Below, piece by piece: positions 42,893 through 52,069 of a stretch of 64,000 bases of DNA (the stretch's first letter is position 1; the number at the start of each line of letters is the position of its first letter). Origin of the DNA: Streptomyces sp. NBC_00483 (GTDB lineage Bacteria; Actinomycetota; Actinomycetes; Streptomycetales; Streptomycetaceae); the NCBI RefSeq assembly GCF_036013745.1, contig NZ_CP107880.1, positions 7,440,001-7,504,000 of the forward strand. The letters are read 5' to 3'. The notes beneath the pieces are model-generated. The model searched no databases. It saw only the letters and a list, made by a program, of their open reading frames with translations, and was not told the DNA's origin. The position numbers were made by a program, and so were the translations under genes.

Positions 42893-43657
42893 GTGGCCAA
42901 ACCCCTAGCCGACCCGACCGTCGACCTCGGTCTCAGCGTCGACCGCAGCAGCCCGGTGCCGCTGTACTTCCAGCTGTCCCAGCAGCTGGAGGCGGCGATC
43001 GAGCGCGGCGCCCTGACCCCCGGCAGCCTGCTCGGCAACGAGATCGAGCTGGCGGGGCGCCTCGGCCTGTCCCGGCCCACCGTCCGCCAGGCCATCCAGT
43101 CCCTCGTCGACAAGGGGCTGCTCGTGCGCCGCCGCGGCGTCGGCACCCAGGTCGTGCACAGCCAGGTCAAGCGCCCCCTCGAACTGTCCAGCCTGTACGA
43201 CGACCTGGAGGCGGCGGGCCAGCGCCCCGAGACCCGGGTCATCGCCAACACCCTCGTGCCCGCCCCTGCCGAGGCCGCCGCGGCGCTCGGCGTCTCGGAG
43301 GGCGAGGAGGTGCACCGCGTCGAGCGGCTGCGGCTCGCGCACGGCGAACCGGTCGCGTACCTCTGCAACCACCTGCCCACAGGGCTGCTCGCGCTCGACG
43401 ACGAGCGGCTCGTGGCGACCGGCCTCTACCGCCTGATGCGGGCCGCCGGCATCACCCTGCACAGCGCCCGCCAGTCCGTCGGCGCCCGCGCCGCCACCGC
43501 CGTCGAGGCCGAGCGGCTCGGCGAGCAGGAGGGCGCTCCGCTGCTGACCATGCAGCGCACGACGTACGACGACACGGGCCGCGCGGTCGAGTTCGGCTCG
43601 CACACGTACCGGGCCTCGCGCTACTCCTTCGAGTTCCAACTCCTCGTACGTTCCTGA
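42893..43657 (+). CDS. GntR/HutC-family regulator of the sugar locus
   Basis: 254 residues from GTG 42893; TAGCCT (42881-42886) lies six nt before it, so it is probably leaderless. Winged helix: VPLYFQLSQQLEAAIERGALTPGSLLGNEIELAGRLGLSRPTVRQAIQSLVDKGLLVRRRG; C-terminal UTRA effector domain: RVIANTLVPAPAEAAAALGV, VHRVERLRLAHGEPVAYLCNHLP, QSVGARAATAVEAERLG, YRASRYSFEFQLL. Likely represses the dehydrogenase and the transporter genes via TTGTCCTGACAA sites, with a sugar or sugar phosphate as inducer. Confidence 0.93.
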   Translation: MAKPLADPTVDLGLSVDRSSPVPLYFQLSQQLEAAIERGALTPGSLLGNEIELAGRLGLSRPTVRQAIQSLVDKGLLVRRRGVGTQVVHSQVKRPLELSSLYDDLEAAGQRPETRVIANTLVPAPAEAAAALGVSEGEEVHRVERLRLAHGEPVAYLCNHLPTGLLALDDERLVATGLYRLMRAAGITLHSARQSVGARAATAVEAERLGEQEGAPLLTMQRTTYDDTGRAVEFGSHTYRASRYSFEFQLLVRS

Positions 43658-43695
43658 GAGTTGCGCGCCCTGTGGGCGGAGCGCAGGCCGTCAGA

Positions 43696-43741
43696 ATGTT
43701 CTGACAAATTCATTGACGCTGCGGTGGGACCCCGCTACAAA
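43696..43741 (+). promoter_or_regulatory. Promoter of the sugar ABC operon with GntR operator 3
   Basis: ATGTTCTGACAA (43696-43707) matches the GntR dyads at 10/12 positions. It is followed by -35 TTGACG (43713-43718), a 17-nt spacer and -10 TACAAA (43736-43741). One of the best sigma-70-like promoters in the window. Confidence 0.75.
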
Positions 43742-43785
43742 CACCTCCAGCCGCACCGGGCGGCCGGAGGAGAGGTGGTTCCACC

Positions 43786-44793
43786 ATGCTCACGACCCGC
43801 AAAGCCCGCACGGCCGCAGGCAGCGTCGTTGTCGTAGCCGTGCTCGCGCTCACCGCAGGATGCAGTGGCTCGGGCGGCAAGGACTCGGAGGACAAGGCCG
43901 ACGGCAAAGGCGGCGGCAAGGCCGTCAGCACGCCCCGTATGAAGATCGCGATGGTCACGCACTCCGGCGAGGGCGACACCTTCTGGGACATCGTCCGCAA
44001 GGGCGCCCAGCAGGCCGCCGACAAGGACAACGTCCAGTTCCTCTACTCCAACGACAAGGAGGCCAAGGGGCAGGCCGAGCTGGTGCAGGCCGCGATCGAC
44101 AAGAAGGTCGACGGGATCGTCGTGACGCTGGCCAAGCCGGAGGCGATGGAGTCCGTGCTCGCGAAGGCGAAGACCGCGGGCATCCCGGTCGTCTCGATCA
44201 ACTCGGGGTCGCAGTTCTCGGAGAAGTACGGCGCGCTCAGCCACATCGGCCAGGAGGAGGGCGTGGCCGGCGAGGCGGTCGGCACCGAGCTGACGAAGCA
44301 GGGCAAGAAGAACGTCCTGTGCGTCATCCACGAACAGGGCAACGTCTCCCTGGAGCAGCGCTGCGACGGCGTCCGCAAGACCTTCAAGGGCGACGTGGAG
44401 AACCTCAACGTGGAGGGCACGAACGCCCCCTCCGCCCAGTCGTCCATCGAGGCGAAGCTCCAGGCGGACAAGAACATCGACGCGGTCGTCGCGCTCGGCG
44501 CCCCCATCGCGGCGCTCGCCGTGAAGGCCAAGGACGACGCGGGCAGCAAGGCGGAGATCTCCACGTTCGACCTGAACGCCGAGGTCGTGCGCCGGCTGAA
44601 GGCGAAGGAGGTCACCTTCGCCGTCGACCAGCAGCCCTATCTGCAGGGCTATCTGGCGGTGGACGAACTGTGGCTCTACAAGAGCAACGCGAACGTGCTC
44701 GGCGGCGGCGAGCCGGTCTTCACAGGCCCCGCGATCGTCACCGAGAAGGACGTGCCGCGCCTCGAGAAGTACACCGCGCGCGGTACCCGGTGA
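43786..44793 (+). CDS. Sugar ABC transporter substrate-binding lipoprotein (first paralog)
   Basis: 335 residues, GGAGG upstream. Lipoprotein signal with LALTAGC lipobox. Periplasmic-binding-protein type 1 (ribose/fructose-type): MKIAMVTHSGEGDTFWDIVRKGAQQAA, VDGIVVTLAKPEAMESVLAKAKTAGIPVVSINSGS, VLCVIHEQGN, EAKLQADKNIDAVVALGAP and VDQQPYLQGYLAVDELWLY. Binds the sugar outside the membrane. It is followed after 137 bp by a close paralog, with only one permease and one ATPase gene to serve both. Confidence 0.94.
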   Translation: MLTTRKARTAAGSVVVVAVLALTAGCSGSGGKDSEDKADGKGGGKAVSTPRMKIAMVTHSGEGDTFWDIVRKGAQQAADKDNVQFLYSNDKEAKGQAELVQAAIDKKVDGIVVTLAKPEAMESVLAKAKTAGIPVVSINSGSQFSEKYGALSHIGQEEGVAGEAVGTELTKQGKKNVLCVIHEQGNVSLEQRCDGVRKTFKGDVENLNVEGTNAPSAQSSIEAKLQADKNIDAVVALGAPIAALAVKAKDDAGSKAEISTFDLNAEVVRRLKAKEVTFAVDQQPYLQGYLAVDELWLYKSNANVLGGGEPVFTGPAIVTEKDVPRLEKYTARGTR

Positions 44794-44930
44794 ATGGATG
44801 CATGATCCCCGTGACCCATACTTGTGCGTTTGGGACCGTAATGGGGTCCTCATGGACCGGCGTACGGTCCGCCGGGGTCGGCCCGCCGATCCCGGTCGAT
44901 GACGCAGCAGACCAAGAAGGGCACGGCCTC

Positions 44931-45935
44931 GTGGCACGGTTTCGGACCTGGGTGAGCATCGCGGTTGCGGGGGCCCTCGGCCTCTCGCTCGCAGGGTGCA
45001 GCAGCACCGGCGGCAAGCGGGCGGAGGACGCCAGGAAGTCCCAGGCCGCACAGGGCAGGGCGGCGGTGGACACGCCCCGCTGGACGTTCGCGATGATCAC
45101 CCATTCGGGCGATGGCGACACCTTCTGGGACATCGTCCAGAACGGCGCCAAGCAGGCGGCCACCAAGGACAACATCAACTTCCTCTACTCGCACAACGAG
45201 GAGGCGAACCAGCAGGCGCAGCTCGTCGACGCGGCCGTCGACAAGAAGGTCGACGGAATCATCGTCACGCTCGCCAAGCCGGACGCGATGAAGTCCGCCC
45301 TGGCCCGCGCCGAGAAGGCCGGCATCCCCGTCATCACGGTGAACTCGGGCTCCGAGATCTACAAGAAGTACGGCGCGATCACGCACATCGGCCAGGACGA
45401 GACCATCGCGGGCGAGGCCGTCGGCAAGGAGCTCAACAAGCGCGGCAAGAAGAAGGCGCTGTGCGTCCTGCACGAGCAGGGCAACGTCGGCCACGAGCAG
45501 CGCTGCGAGGGTGCCAAGAAGGCCTTCGACGGCAAGATGACGAACCTGTACGTCGAGGGCACCAACATGCCCGACGTGCAGTCCTCCATCGAGGCCAAGC
45601 TGCAGTCCGACACGTCGATCGACTCGGTCGTCACGCTGGGCGCCCCGTTCGCCGCCACCGCGGTGAAGGCCAAGGAGGACGCGAGCAGCAAGGCCGAGGT
45701 CGACACTTTCGACCTGAACGACAAGGTCGCCCAGGGCCTCAAGGACGGCGACCTCGGCTTCGCCGTCGACCAGCAGCCCTACCTCCAGGGCTACGAGGCC
45801 GTGGACCTGCTGTGGCTCTACCGGTACAACGCCAATGTGCTCGGCGGCGGCCTGCCGGTCCTGACCGGCCCCGAGATCGTCACCAAGGACCAGGCAGCCA
45901 AGCTTCAGGAGTTCACGAAGCGGGGGACGCGATGA
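44931..45935 (+). CDS. Sugar ABC transporter substrate-binding lipoprotein (second paralog)
   Basis: 334 residues from GTG 44931 (AAGAAGGG upstream); lipobox SLAGCSS. Strongly similar to the previous gene along its whole length: FAMITHSGDGDTFWDIVQNGAKQAA, VDGIIVTLAKPDAMKSAL, ALCVLHEQGNVGHEQRCEGAKKAF, VDQQPYLQGYEAVDLLWLY. A tandem duplication followed by divergence is the simple explanation; the two may differ in ligand. The stop overlaps the permease ATG. Confidence 0.94.
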   Translation: MARFRTWVSIAVAGALGLSLAGCSSTGGKRAEDARKSQAAQGRAAVDTPRWTFAMITHSGDGDTFWDIVQNGAKQAATKDNINFLYSHNEEANQQAQLVDAAVDKKVDGIIVTLAKPDAMKSALARAEKAGIPVITVNSGSEIYKKYGAITHIGQDETIAGEAVGKELNKRGKKKALCVLHEQGNVGHEQRCEGAKKAFDGKMTNLYVEGTNMPDVQSSIEAKLQSDTSIDSVVTLGAPFAATAVKAKEDASSKAEVDTFDLNDKVAQGLKDGDLGFAVDQQPYLQGYEAVDLLWLYRYNANVLGGGLPVLTGPEIVTKDQAAKLQEFTKRGTR

Positions 45936-46981
45936 GTACGACGACTCCAGCGAGCACGGAAAAGGTCGACGAGCGGCTGGTCAAGGCCTCGCCGTGGAAG
46001 AAGCTCCTCGGCCGGCCCGAACTGGGCTCGGTCATCGGCGCCGTCGCCGTCTTCATCTTCTTCATGATCTTCGCGGACAGCTTCCTGCGGGCGACCAGCC
46101 TCGCGACGGTCCTGTACGCGTCCTCGACCCTCGGCATCATGGCCGTGCCCGTGGCGCTGCTGATGATCGGCGGCGAGTTCGACCTGTCGGCGGGCGTCAT
46201 GGTCACGTCCTCGGCGCTGATCTCGTCGATGTTCAGCTACCAGATGACGGCGAACACCTGGGTGGGCGTCGGCGTCTCGCTCCTCGTGACGCTCGCCATC
46301 GGCGTCTTCAACGGCGTCATGCTGACCCGCACCAAACTCCCCAGTTTCATCATCACGCTCGGCACGTTCCTGATGCTGACGGGCATGAACCTGGGCTTCA
46401 CGAAGCTGATCAGCGGCACCGTCTCGACGAAGTCGATCGCGGACATGCAGGGCTTCGATTCGGCCAAGTCCGTCTTCGCCTCCACGTTCAGCATCGGCGG
46501 CGTCGACTTCAAGATCACGATCATCTGGTGGCTCGCTCTCGTCCTGGTGGCCACCTGGATCCTGCTCCGCACCCGCATCGGAAACTGGATCTTCGCGGTC
46601 GGCGGTGACCTCGACTCGGCCCGCGCGGTGGGTGTCCCGGTCAACAAGACGAAGATCGGCCTCTACATGGGCGTCGCGTTCGGCGCCTGGATCTCCGGCC
46701 AGCACCTGCTCTTCTCCTACGACGTCGTGCAGTCCGGCGAGGGCGTCGGCAACGAGCTGATCTACATCGTCGCGGCCGTCATCGGCGGCTGTCTGATCAC
46801 CGGCGGCTACGGCTCGGCGGTCGGCGCGGCGATCGGCGCGCTGATCTTCGGCATGACCAGCAAGGGCATCGTGTTCGCCGAGTGGAACTCGGACTGGTTC
46901 AAGTTCTTCCTCGGGGCGATGCTGCTCCTCGCGACCCTGCTCAACGCGTGGGTCCGCAAGCGCGCGGAGGCGAGCAAATGA
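45932..46981 (+). CDS. Sugar ABC transporter permease (RbsC/FrcC type)
   Basis: 349 residues, ATG overlapping the upstream stop. Eight to ten membrane segments; BPD_transp_2 family marks: [76 protein letters not shown] (coupling loop) and [24 protein letters not shown]. It forms the channel with the ATPase that overlaps its end. Confidence 0.95.
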   Translation: MSTTTPASTEKVDERLVKASPWKKLLGRPELGSVIGAVAVFIFFMIFADSFLRATSLATVLYASSTLGIMAVPVALLMIGGEFDLSAGVMVTSSALISSMFSYQMTANTWVGVGVSLLVTLAIGVFNGVMLTRTKLPSFIITLGTFLMLTGMNLGFTKLISGTVSTKSIADMQGFDSAKSVFASTFSIGGVDFKITIIWWLALVLVATWILLRTRIGNWIFAVGGDLDSARAVGVPVNKTKIGLYMGVAFGAWISGQHLLFSYDVVQSGEGVGNELIYIVAAVIGGCLITGGYGSAVGAAIGALIFGMTSKGIVFAEWNSDWFKFFLGAMLLLATLLNAWVRKRAEASK

Positions 46982-47838
46982 CGACCGATGAGCAGATGAC
47001 GACCAAGGACACGGCGCCCGCGCCGCTCGTCGAACTGGACGGCGTCAGCAAGTTCTACGGCAACATCCGCGCCCTCGACGACGTCTCGCTCGTCGTCAAC
47101 GCGGGCGAGATCTCCTGTGTCCTCGGCGACAACGGCGCAGGCAAGTCGACCCTCATCAAGATCATCGCGGGTCTGCATCAGCACGACGGCGGCCGGTTCG
47201 CGATCGATGGCGAGGAGACCCGCCTCAGCAACCCGCGCGACGCCCTGAACCGGGGCATCGCCACGGTCTACCAGGACCTCGCCGTGGTCCCGCTGATGCC
47301 GGTGTGGCGCAACTTCTTCCTCGGCTCCGAACCCACGAAGGGGAAGGGCCCCTTCAAGCGCCTGGACGTCGAGCTCATGCGGCGGACGACGCACGAGGAA
47401 CTGGCCCGGATGGGCATCGACCTGCGCGACGTCGACCAGCCGATCGGCACGCTGTCCGGCGGTGAGCGCCAGTGCGTCGCCATCGCCCGCGCCGTCTACT
47501 TCGGCGCGAAGGTCCTCGTCCTCGACGAGCCGACGGCGGCGCTCGGCGTCAAGCAGTCCGGTGTGGTGCTGAAGTACGTGGCGGCGGCACGTGACGCGGG
47601 CCTCGGCGTGGTTCTGATCACGCACAACCCGCACCACGCGTACCTCGTGGGTGACCGGTTCGTGCTGCTCAAGCGGGGTGGGATGTTCGGCAGCCACTCG
47701 CGCGACGAGATCACGCTGGACGAGCTGACGCGGCAGATGGCGGGCGGCAGCGAGCTGGACGACCTTCAGCATGAGCTGGAGCGGGCGCCGGTGCCGACGC
47801 ATTTGGGCGGGCATACGGCTGACGGGGCCGAGAAGTAG
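46978..47838 (+). CDS. Sugar ABC transporter ATP-binding protein (FrcA type)
   Basis: 286 residues. Walker [11 protein letters not shown]-loop [10 protein letters not shown], signature [16 protein letters not shown], Walker [13 protein letters not shown] and H-loop LITHNPHHA. It has a single ABC domain, unlike RbsA/MglA with two, which fits the FrcA group. Works as a dimer with the RbsC-type permease. Confidence 0.95.
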   Translation: MTTDEQMTTKDTAPAPLVELDGVSKFYGNIRALDDVSLVVNAGEISCVLGDNGAGKSTLIKIIAGLHQHDGGRFAIDGEETRLSNPRDALNRGIATVYQDLAVVPLMPVWRNFFLGSEPTKGKGPFKRLDVELMRRTTHEELARMGIDLRDVDQPIGTLSGGERQCVAIARAVYFGAKVLVLDEPTAALGVKQSGVVLKYVAAARDAGLGVVLITHNPHHAYLVGDRFVLLKRGGMFGSHSRDEITLDELTRQMAGGSELDDLQHELERAPVPTHLGGHTADGAEK

Positions 47839-47914
47839 GGGCCTCCGTTACGCGCGTGCGTGTGTGCGTTTCCGGGTTCCCCGGGCGGCTGCGCGTCGCG
47901 TCGTTGGTTGCGTT

Positions 47915-47958
47915 CGCGCAGTTCCCCGCACCCCTTCAGGGGCGCGGGGAACTGCGCG
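47915..47958. terminator. Long hairpin after the sugar ABC operon
   Basis: 15-bp arms CGCGCAGTTCCCCGC and GCGGGGAACTGCGCG, with an inner CCCC-TTCA-GGGG stem. This hairpin sequence recurs in streptomycete genomes and probably terminates transcription without a T-run. Confidence 0.8.
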
Positions 47959-48059
47959 CGTCAACGCCGGGTGGCTGGAGGGTGGACGTTCCGGCCCACC
48001 CCGACGCGGCGTAAAACCCGGTATGCGGCGGAGCCGTTGCGTGAGGCAGAATCGCCGCA

Positions 48060-49223
48060 ATGAGCACCTACCGCGACCTCGCACACCGTGGCAGCGCACG
48101 GGCCACCGTTCTCAGGACGGTCGGCACCCGCGAGCGCCGCTCGCACACGACGGCCCCGCGCGTACCCACCGTCGGCATCGACATCGGCGGCACGAAGGTG
48201 ATGGCCGGCGTGGTCGACGCGGACGGCACCATCCTGGAGACGCTCCGCACGGAGACCCCGGACAAGTCCAAGAGCCCCAAGGTCGTCGAGGACACGATCA
48301 CGGAGCTGGTGCTCGACCTCTCCGACCGGCACGACGTGCACGCCGTCGGCATCGGCGCGGCCGGCTGGGTGGACGCGGACCGCAACCGCGTCCTGTTCGC
48401 CCCCCACCTGTCGTGGCGCAACGAACCCCTCCGCGACCGGCTCGCAGGTCGCCTCGCGGTCCCCGTACTCGTCGACAACGACGCCAACACCGCCGCCTGG
48501 GCGGAGTGGCGCTTCGGCGCCGGGCGCGGCGAGGACCACCTGGTCATGATCACGCTCGGGACGGGGATCGGCGGCGCGATCCTGGAGGACGGGCAGGTCA
48601 AGCGCGGCAAGTTCGGTGTCGCCGGCGAGTTCGGCCATATGCAGGTCGTCCCCGGCGGGCACCGCTGCCCGTGCGGCAACCGCGGCTGCTGGGAGCAGTA
48701 CAGCTCCGGCAACGCCCTGGTCCGCGAGGCCCGCGAGCTCGCCGCGGCCGACTCCCCGGTCGCGTACAACATCATCGAGCGGGTCCAGGGGCACATCCCC
48801 GACATCACCGGGCCGCTCATCACGCAGCTGGCCCGCGAGGGCGACGCCATGTGCGTCGAGCTGCTGCAGGACATCGGCCAGTGGCTGGGCGTCGGTATAG
48901 CGAACCTGGCGGCGGCTCTCGATCCGTCGTGCTTCGTCATCGGTGGCGGTGTGTCGGCTGCCGACGACCTGCTGATCGTTCCTGCCCGGGACGCCTTCAA
49001 GCGGCAGCTCACCGGTCGTGGCTACCGGCCCGAGGCCCGTATCGCCCGTGCCCAGCTCGGCCCCGAGGCCGGCATGGTCGGCGCCGCGGACCTGGCCCGG
49101 CTCGTCGCCCGCCGCTTCCGCCGCGCCAAGCGCCGCCGCGTGGAGCGCCACGAGCGGTACGAGCGGTACGCCCGCACCCGCAGCACGACCGGCTCGCCCG
49201 TGGACGGAGCGGAGCAGGGCTAG
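48060..49223 (+). CDS. ROK-family sugar kinase (glucokinase-like)
   Basis: 387 residues. ROK kinase without a DNA-binding domain: VGIDIGGTKVMAGVVDADG (phosphate loop), GIGAAGWVDADRNRVLFAPHLSWRN, VDNDANTAAWAEWRFGAGRG (catalytic Asp), MITLGTGIGGAIL, GEFGHMQVVPGGHRCPCGNRGCWEQYSSG (zinc CxCGxxGCxE) and CFVIGGGVSAADD. The N-terminal 35 residues and the Arg-rich tail extend beyond the usual ~320. Likely phosphorylates the sugar taken up by the adjacent ABC transporter. Confidence 0.92.
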   Translation: MSTYRDLAHRGSARATVLRTVGTRERRSHTTAPRVPTVGIDIGGTKVMAGVVDADGTILETLRTETPDKSKSPKVVEDTITELVLDLSDRHDVHAVGIGAAGWVDADRNRVLFAPHLSWRNEPLRDRLAGRLAVPVLVDNDANTAAWAEWRFGAGRGEDHLVMITLGTGIGGAILEDGQVKRGKFGVAGEFGHMQVVPGGHRCPCGNRGCWEQYSSGNALVREARELAAADSPVAYNIIERVQGHIPDITGPLITQLAREGDAMCVELLQDIGQWLGVGIANLAAALDPSCFVIGGGVSAADDLLIVPARDAFKRQLTGRGYRPEARIARAQLGPEAGMVGAADLARLVARRFRRAKRRRVERHERYERYARTRSTTGSPVDGAEQG

Positions 49224-49285
49224 CCGCCGTGCCAGCGCCTCAGACGCCGCGGACGACGCCCGAGACAGTGACAGGAAAACCAGCC

Positions 49286-49867
49286 ATGACCGTGCCCCGC
49301 CAGCCCCCGTCCGCGGACGAAGAGCCGCGACCGGCCGAGGACCGCGGCCATGTGATCCGACGCCGCGTCCTCACGCTCCTGACCATCGTGCTGCTCATCG
49401 GCATCCCCGCCGGCTACCTGGTGATCTCCGCGGGCCAGAGCAGGGACAGCGGCAAGGACAAGGAAGCGAAGTACTCGATCACCGGGCTCACCGTCGGCTG
49501 GCCGTCCAAGGTGCAGCGCCGCCTCTACCAGATCCCGGTCCCGCCGCACTCGCGCAACGTCGCCTACTACGAGACGAACAACTACAAGGTGAGCCGCCTG
49601 TACGCGCAGTTCCTCACCAGCAACAAGGGCCTCGACGAGTTCCTGGAGAACGTCGACGCCGGCTACACGGTCGGTGACCTGGCGACCGACGACATCGCGA
49701 TCAGCGAGCGCGACCAGAAGATCGCGGGCTGGGACTTCACGGGCCCGGGCCCCTGGTACGGCCTCACCCACTCCCAGGAGGACCCGTCGCCGACCCAGAC
49801 CATCGTGGTGAACCGCTCCAACCCCGACCACCCCATGGTGTACGTGGTCTCGATGACGCACCCCTGA
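49286..49867 (+). CDS. Membrane-anchored protein of unknown function
   Basis: 193 residues from ATG 49286. Cytoplasmic acidic-basic N-terminus, one membrane helix (VLTLLTIVLLIGIPAGYLVISAG, ~residues 29-51), then a ~140-residue extracellular domain (VQRRLYQIPVPPHSRNVAYYETNNYKVSRLYAQF, GYTVGDLATDDIAISERDQKIAGWDF). I do not recognise the domain. It follows the ROK kinase by 62 bp and may share its transcript. Confidence 0.78.
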   Translation: MTVPRQPPSADEEPRPAEDRGHVIRRRVLTLLTIVLLIGIPAGYLVISAGQSRDSGKDKEAKYSITGLTVGWPSKVQRRLYQIPVPPHSRNVAYYETNNYKVSRLYAQFLTSNKGLDEFLENVDAGYTVGDLATDDIAISERDQKIAGWDFTGPGPWYGLTHSQEDPSPTQTIVVNRSNPDHPMVYVVSMTHP

Positions 49868-50012
49868 GCGCACCCCCGACCGGCGCCCGGGGCGTCCGCC
49901 CTTCACGGCGCCCCCACGCCTGGTTCACACCCCGAACCCGGAGTGAACACGTCACGTCCATTGTGGGGACCCGCCACTAGATCGCTCAGGTGCACTGGCT
50001 AGCGTGGCCCGT

Positions 50013-51308
50013 GTGAGTGACACGAAGACCCCGCGCCTGCAGTACCGATTCGACGGCCGTGACGACGACTCCGCCCCGGTGCTCATCCTCGGCCCGTCGC
50101 TCGGCACGACGTGGCACATGTGGGACCGCCAGGTGCCCGAGCTGGCCCAGCACTGGCGGGTGTTCCGCTTCGACCTGCCCGGCCACGGCGGTTCCCCCGC
50201 GCACCCGGCGGGCTCCGTCGAGGCGCTCGCGGAGCGGCTGCTCGCCACGCTCGACGAGCTGGGCATCCAGCGCTTCGGCTACGCGGGCTGCTCGCTGGGC
50301 GGCGCGATCGGCGCGGAGCTCGCGCTGCGCCACCCGGAGCGCGTCGCGTCGCTCGCCCTGATCGCGGCCTCGCCGCGGTTCGGCACCGCCGACGAGTTCC
50401 GCCAGCGCGGCGTCATCGTGCGCAGCAACGGCCTCGACCCCATCGCCCGTACGGCCCCCGAGCGCTGGTTCACGCACGGCTTCGCCTCCGCGCAGCCCGC
50501 GATCACGGACTGGGCGGTGCAGATGGTCCGCACGACGGACCCGGGCTGCTACATCGCCTCGTGCGAGGCACTCGCCGCCTTCGACGTCCGCGAGGACCTT
50601 GCCGACATCGGCGTGCCGGCGCTCGTCCTCGTCGGCTCGGAGGACCAGGTCACGGGGCCCGCCGAGGCCCGCACGCTGGTCGCCGGCATACCGGACGCCC
50701 GCCTCGCGGTCGTGCCCGGCGCCTCCCACCTGGCCCCGGTCGAACAGCCGGCCGCCGTCACCGACCTCCTCGTACGGCACTTCACCTCGGCCTGGCCCGC
50801 CGTCCACGAGACCGGGCAGACCGCCATCCAGGCCGCCCCGGTCAAGCCGGTCCTCGCGCCGCCGCCCCCGTCGGCCCCGCCGCGCGCGGAGATCGCGGCC
50901 GCGCAGCAGCCGGAGGCCGCGACCCGGCCCGACCCGCACGACGCGGGCCTCAAGACGCGCCGCGAGGTCCTCGGCGACGCCCACGTGGACCGGGCGCTGT
51001 CCACGGCCGACGACTTCTCCGGTGACTTCCAGGAGTTCCTCACCCGCTATGCGTGGGGCGAGATCTGGTCCCGTCCGGGGCTCGACCGCCGCACGCGCTC
51101 CTCGGTGACCCTGGCGACCCTGGTCGCGGGCGGCCACCTCGACGAGCTGGTGTTCCACACGCGCGCGGCCCTGCGCAACGGCCTCACGGCCGCGGAGATC
51201 AAGGAAATCCTGCTGCAGACCGCCGTCTACTGCGGCGTCCCGGCCGCGAACGCGGCCTTCAAGGTGGCGCAGCAGGTGATCCGCGAGGAGACCACGCCCC
51301 AGGAGTGA
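50013..51308 (+). CDS. pcaL: Bifunctional 3-oxoadipate enol-lactonase / 4-carboxymuconolactone decarboxylase
   Basis: 431 residues from GTG 50013; TAGCGT (50000-50005) lies seven nt before it, so it is probably leaderless; GTG 50004 would add three residues. Residues ~1-255 are an alpha/beta hydrolase (FGYAGCSLGGAIGAELALRHPERV nucleophile Ser; SHLAPVEQP catalytic His). An Ala/Pro linker (~265-300) leads to a carboxymuconolactone decarboxylase domain (LTRYAWGEIWSRPGLDRRTRS, ALRNGLTAAEIKEILLQTAVYCGVPAANAAF). The fusion performs two consecutive steps of the protocatechuate beta-ketoadipate pathway. No other pca gene lies in the window. Confidence 0.9.
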   Translation: MSDTKTPRLQYRFDGRDDDSAPVLILGPSLGTTWHMWDRQVPELAQHWRVFRFDLPGHGGSPAHPAGSVEALAERLLATLDELGIQRFGYAGCSLGGAIGAELALRHPERVASLALIAASPRFGTADEFRQRGVIVRSNGLDPIARTAPERWFTHGFASAQPAITDWAVQMVRTTDPGCYIASCEALAAFDVREDLADIGVPALVLVGSEDQVTGPAEARTLVAGIPDARLAVVPGASHLAPVEQPAAVTDLLVRHFTSAWPAVHETGQTAIQAAPVKPVLAPPPPSAPPRAEIAAAQQPEAATRPDPHDAGLKTRREVLGDAHVDRALSTADDFSGDFQEFLTRYAWGEIWSRPGLDRRTRSSVTLATLVAGGHLDELVFHTRAALRNGLTAAEIKEILLQTAVYCGVPAANAAFKVAQQVIREETTPQE

Positions 51309-51352
51309 CCCGGGGCGTGAAACAGGGCGCGGGCGGGCGCAGGATGGGACGT

Positions 51353-51988
51353 ATGAAGCTGACGAAGAAGACCCACGCCTGCGTCCGGCTCCAGAAGGAC
51401 GGGCAGACGCTCGTCATCGACCCGGGCGGATTCTCCGAGGAGGACGCGGCCGTCGGCGCCGACGCGATCCTCGTGACGCACGAGCACCCCGACCACTTCG
51501 ACGAGGACCGGCTGCGCGCCGGGATGGAGGCCAACCCCGGCGCGCACATCTGGACCCTGAAGTCGGTCGCGGAGCAGCTCTCGGCGGCGTTCCCCGGCCG
51601 CGTCCACACGGTGGGCCACGGCGACACGTTCACGGCCGCCGGGTTCGACGTCCAGGCGCACGGCGAGCTGCACGCCGTGATCCACCCGGACATCCCGCGC
51701 ATCACGAACGTCGGCTATCTCGTCGACGGCGGCACGGTCTTCCACCCCGGCGACGCCCTCACCGTCCCCGACCACCCGGTCGAGACGCTGATGCTGCCCG
51801 TCATGGCGCCCTGGAACAAGATCGCCGAAGTGATCGACTACGTACGGGAGGTCAAGCCGTGCCGCGCGTACGACATCCACGACGCGCTGCTCACGGACCT
51901 CGCCAGGCCGATCTACGACAGCCAGATCGGCGGGCTCGGCGGCACGGAGCACCTGCGCCTCACCCCTGGGGGCTCGGCGCAGGTCTGA
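51353..51988 (+). CDS. MBL-fold metal-dependent hydrolase
   Basis: 211 residues from ATG 51353. Beta-lactamase_2-like: LTKKTHACVRLQKDGQTLVIDPGGF at the start, THEHPDHFD (HxHxDH metal motif), GELHAVIHPD, VGYLVDGGTVFHPGDAL (ligand Asp) and a terminal His region (AYDIHDALL). Resembles UlaG-like lactonases; substrate unknown. Its stop immediately abuts the 27-bp tandem array that separates it from the convergent isochorismatase gene. Confidence 0.88.
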   Translation: MKLTKKTHACVRLQKDGQTLVIDPGGFSEEDAAVGADAILVTHEHPDHFDEDRLRAGMEANPGAHIWTLKSVAEQLSAAFPGRVHTVGHGDTFTAAGFDVQAHGELHAVIHPDIPRITNVGYLVDGGTVFHPGDALTVPDHPVETLMLPVMAPWNKIAEVIDYVREVKPCRAYDIHDALLTDLARPIYDSQIGGLGGTEHLRLTPGGSAQV

Positions 51989-52069
51989 GGTGTCTGCGAG
52001 CTACTTCTTAAGAAGGGTGTCCGCGGGCCACTTCTTAAGGAGGGTGTCTGCGGGCTACTTCTTAAGAAG
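51989..52069. repeat. Tandem array, three 27-bp units in a convergent gap
   Basis: Units GGTGTCTGCGAGCTACTTCT+TAAGAAG start at 51989, 52016 and 52043. The array begins one base after the MBL stop and its third unit contains the isochorismatase stop and last codons (ELLKK). The units are therefore copies of that gene's 3' end. Confidence 0.92.

Noticed and set aside
43713..44793. Frame running through the first sugar-binding gene in another phase into the second
   Set aside because: Only the part from 44931 has protein-like sequence; the earlier part is the shadow of the first paralog.
47915..47958. Long hairpin as a small RNA gene
   Set aside because: No promoter is visible inside the gap and the position after an operon fits a terminator.
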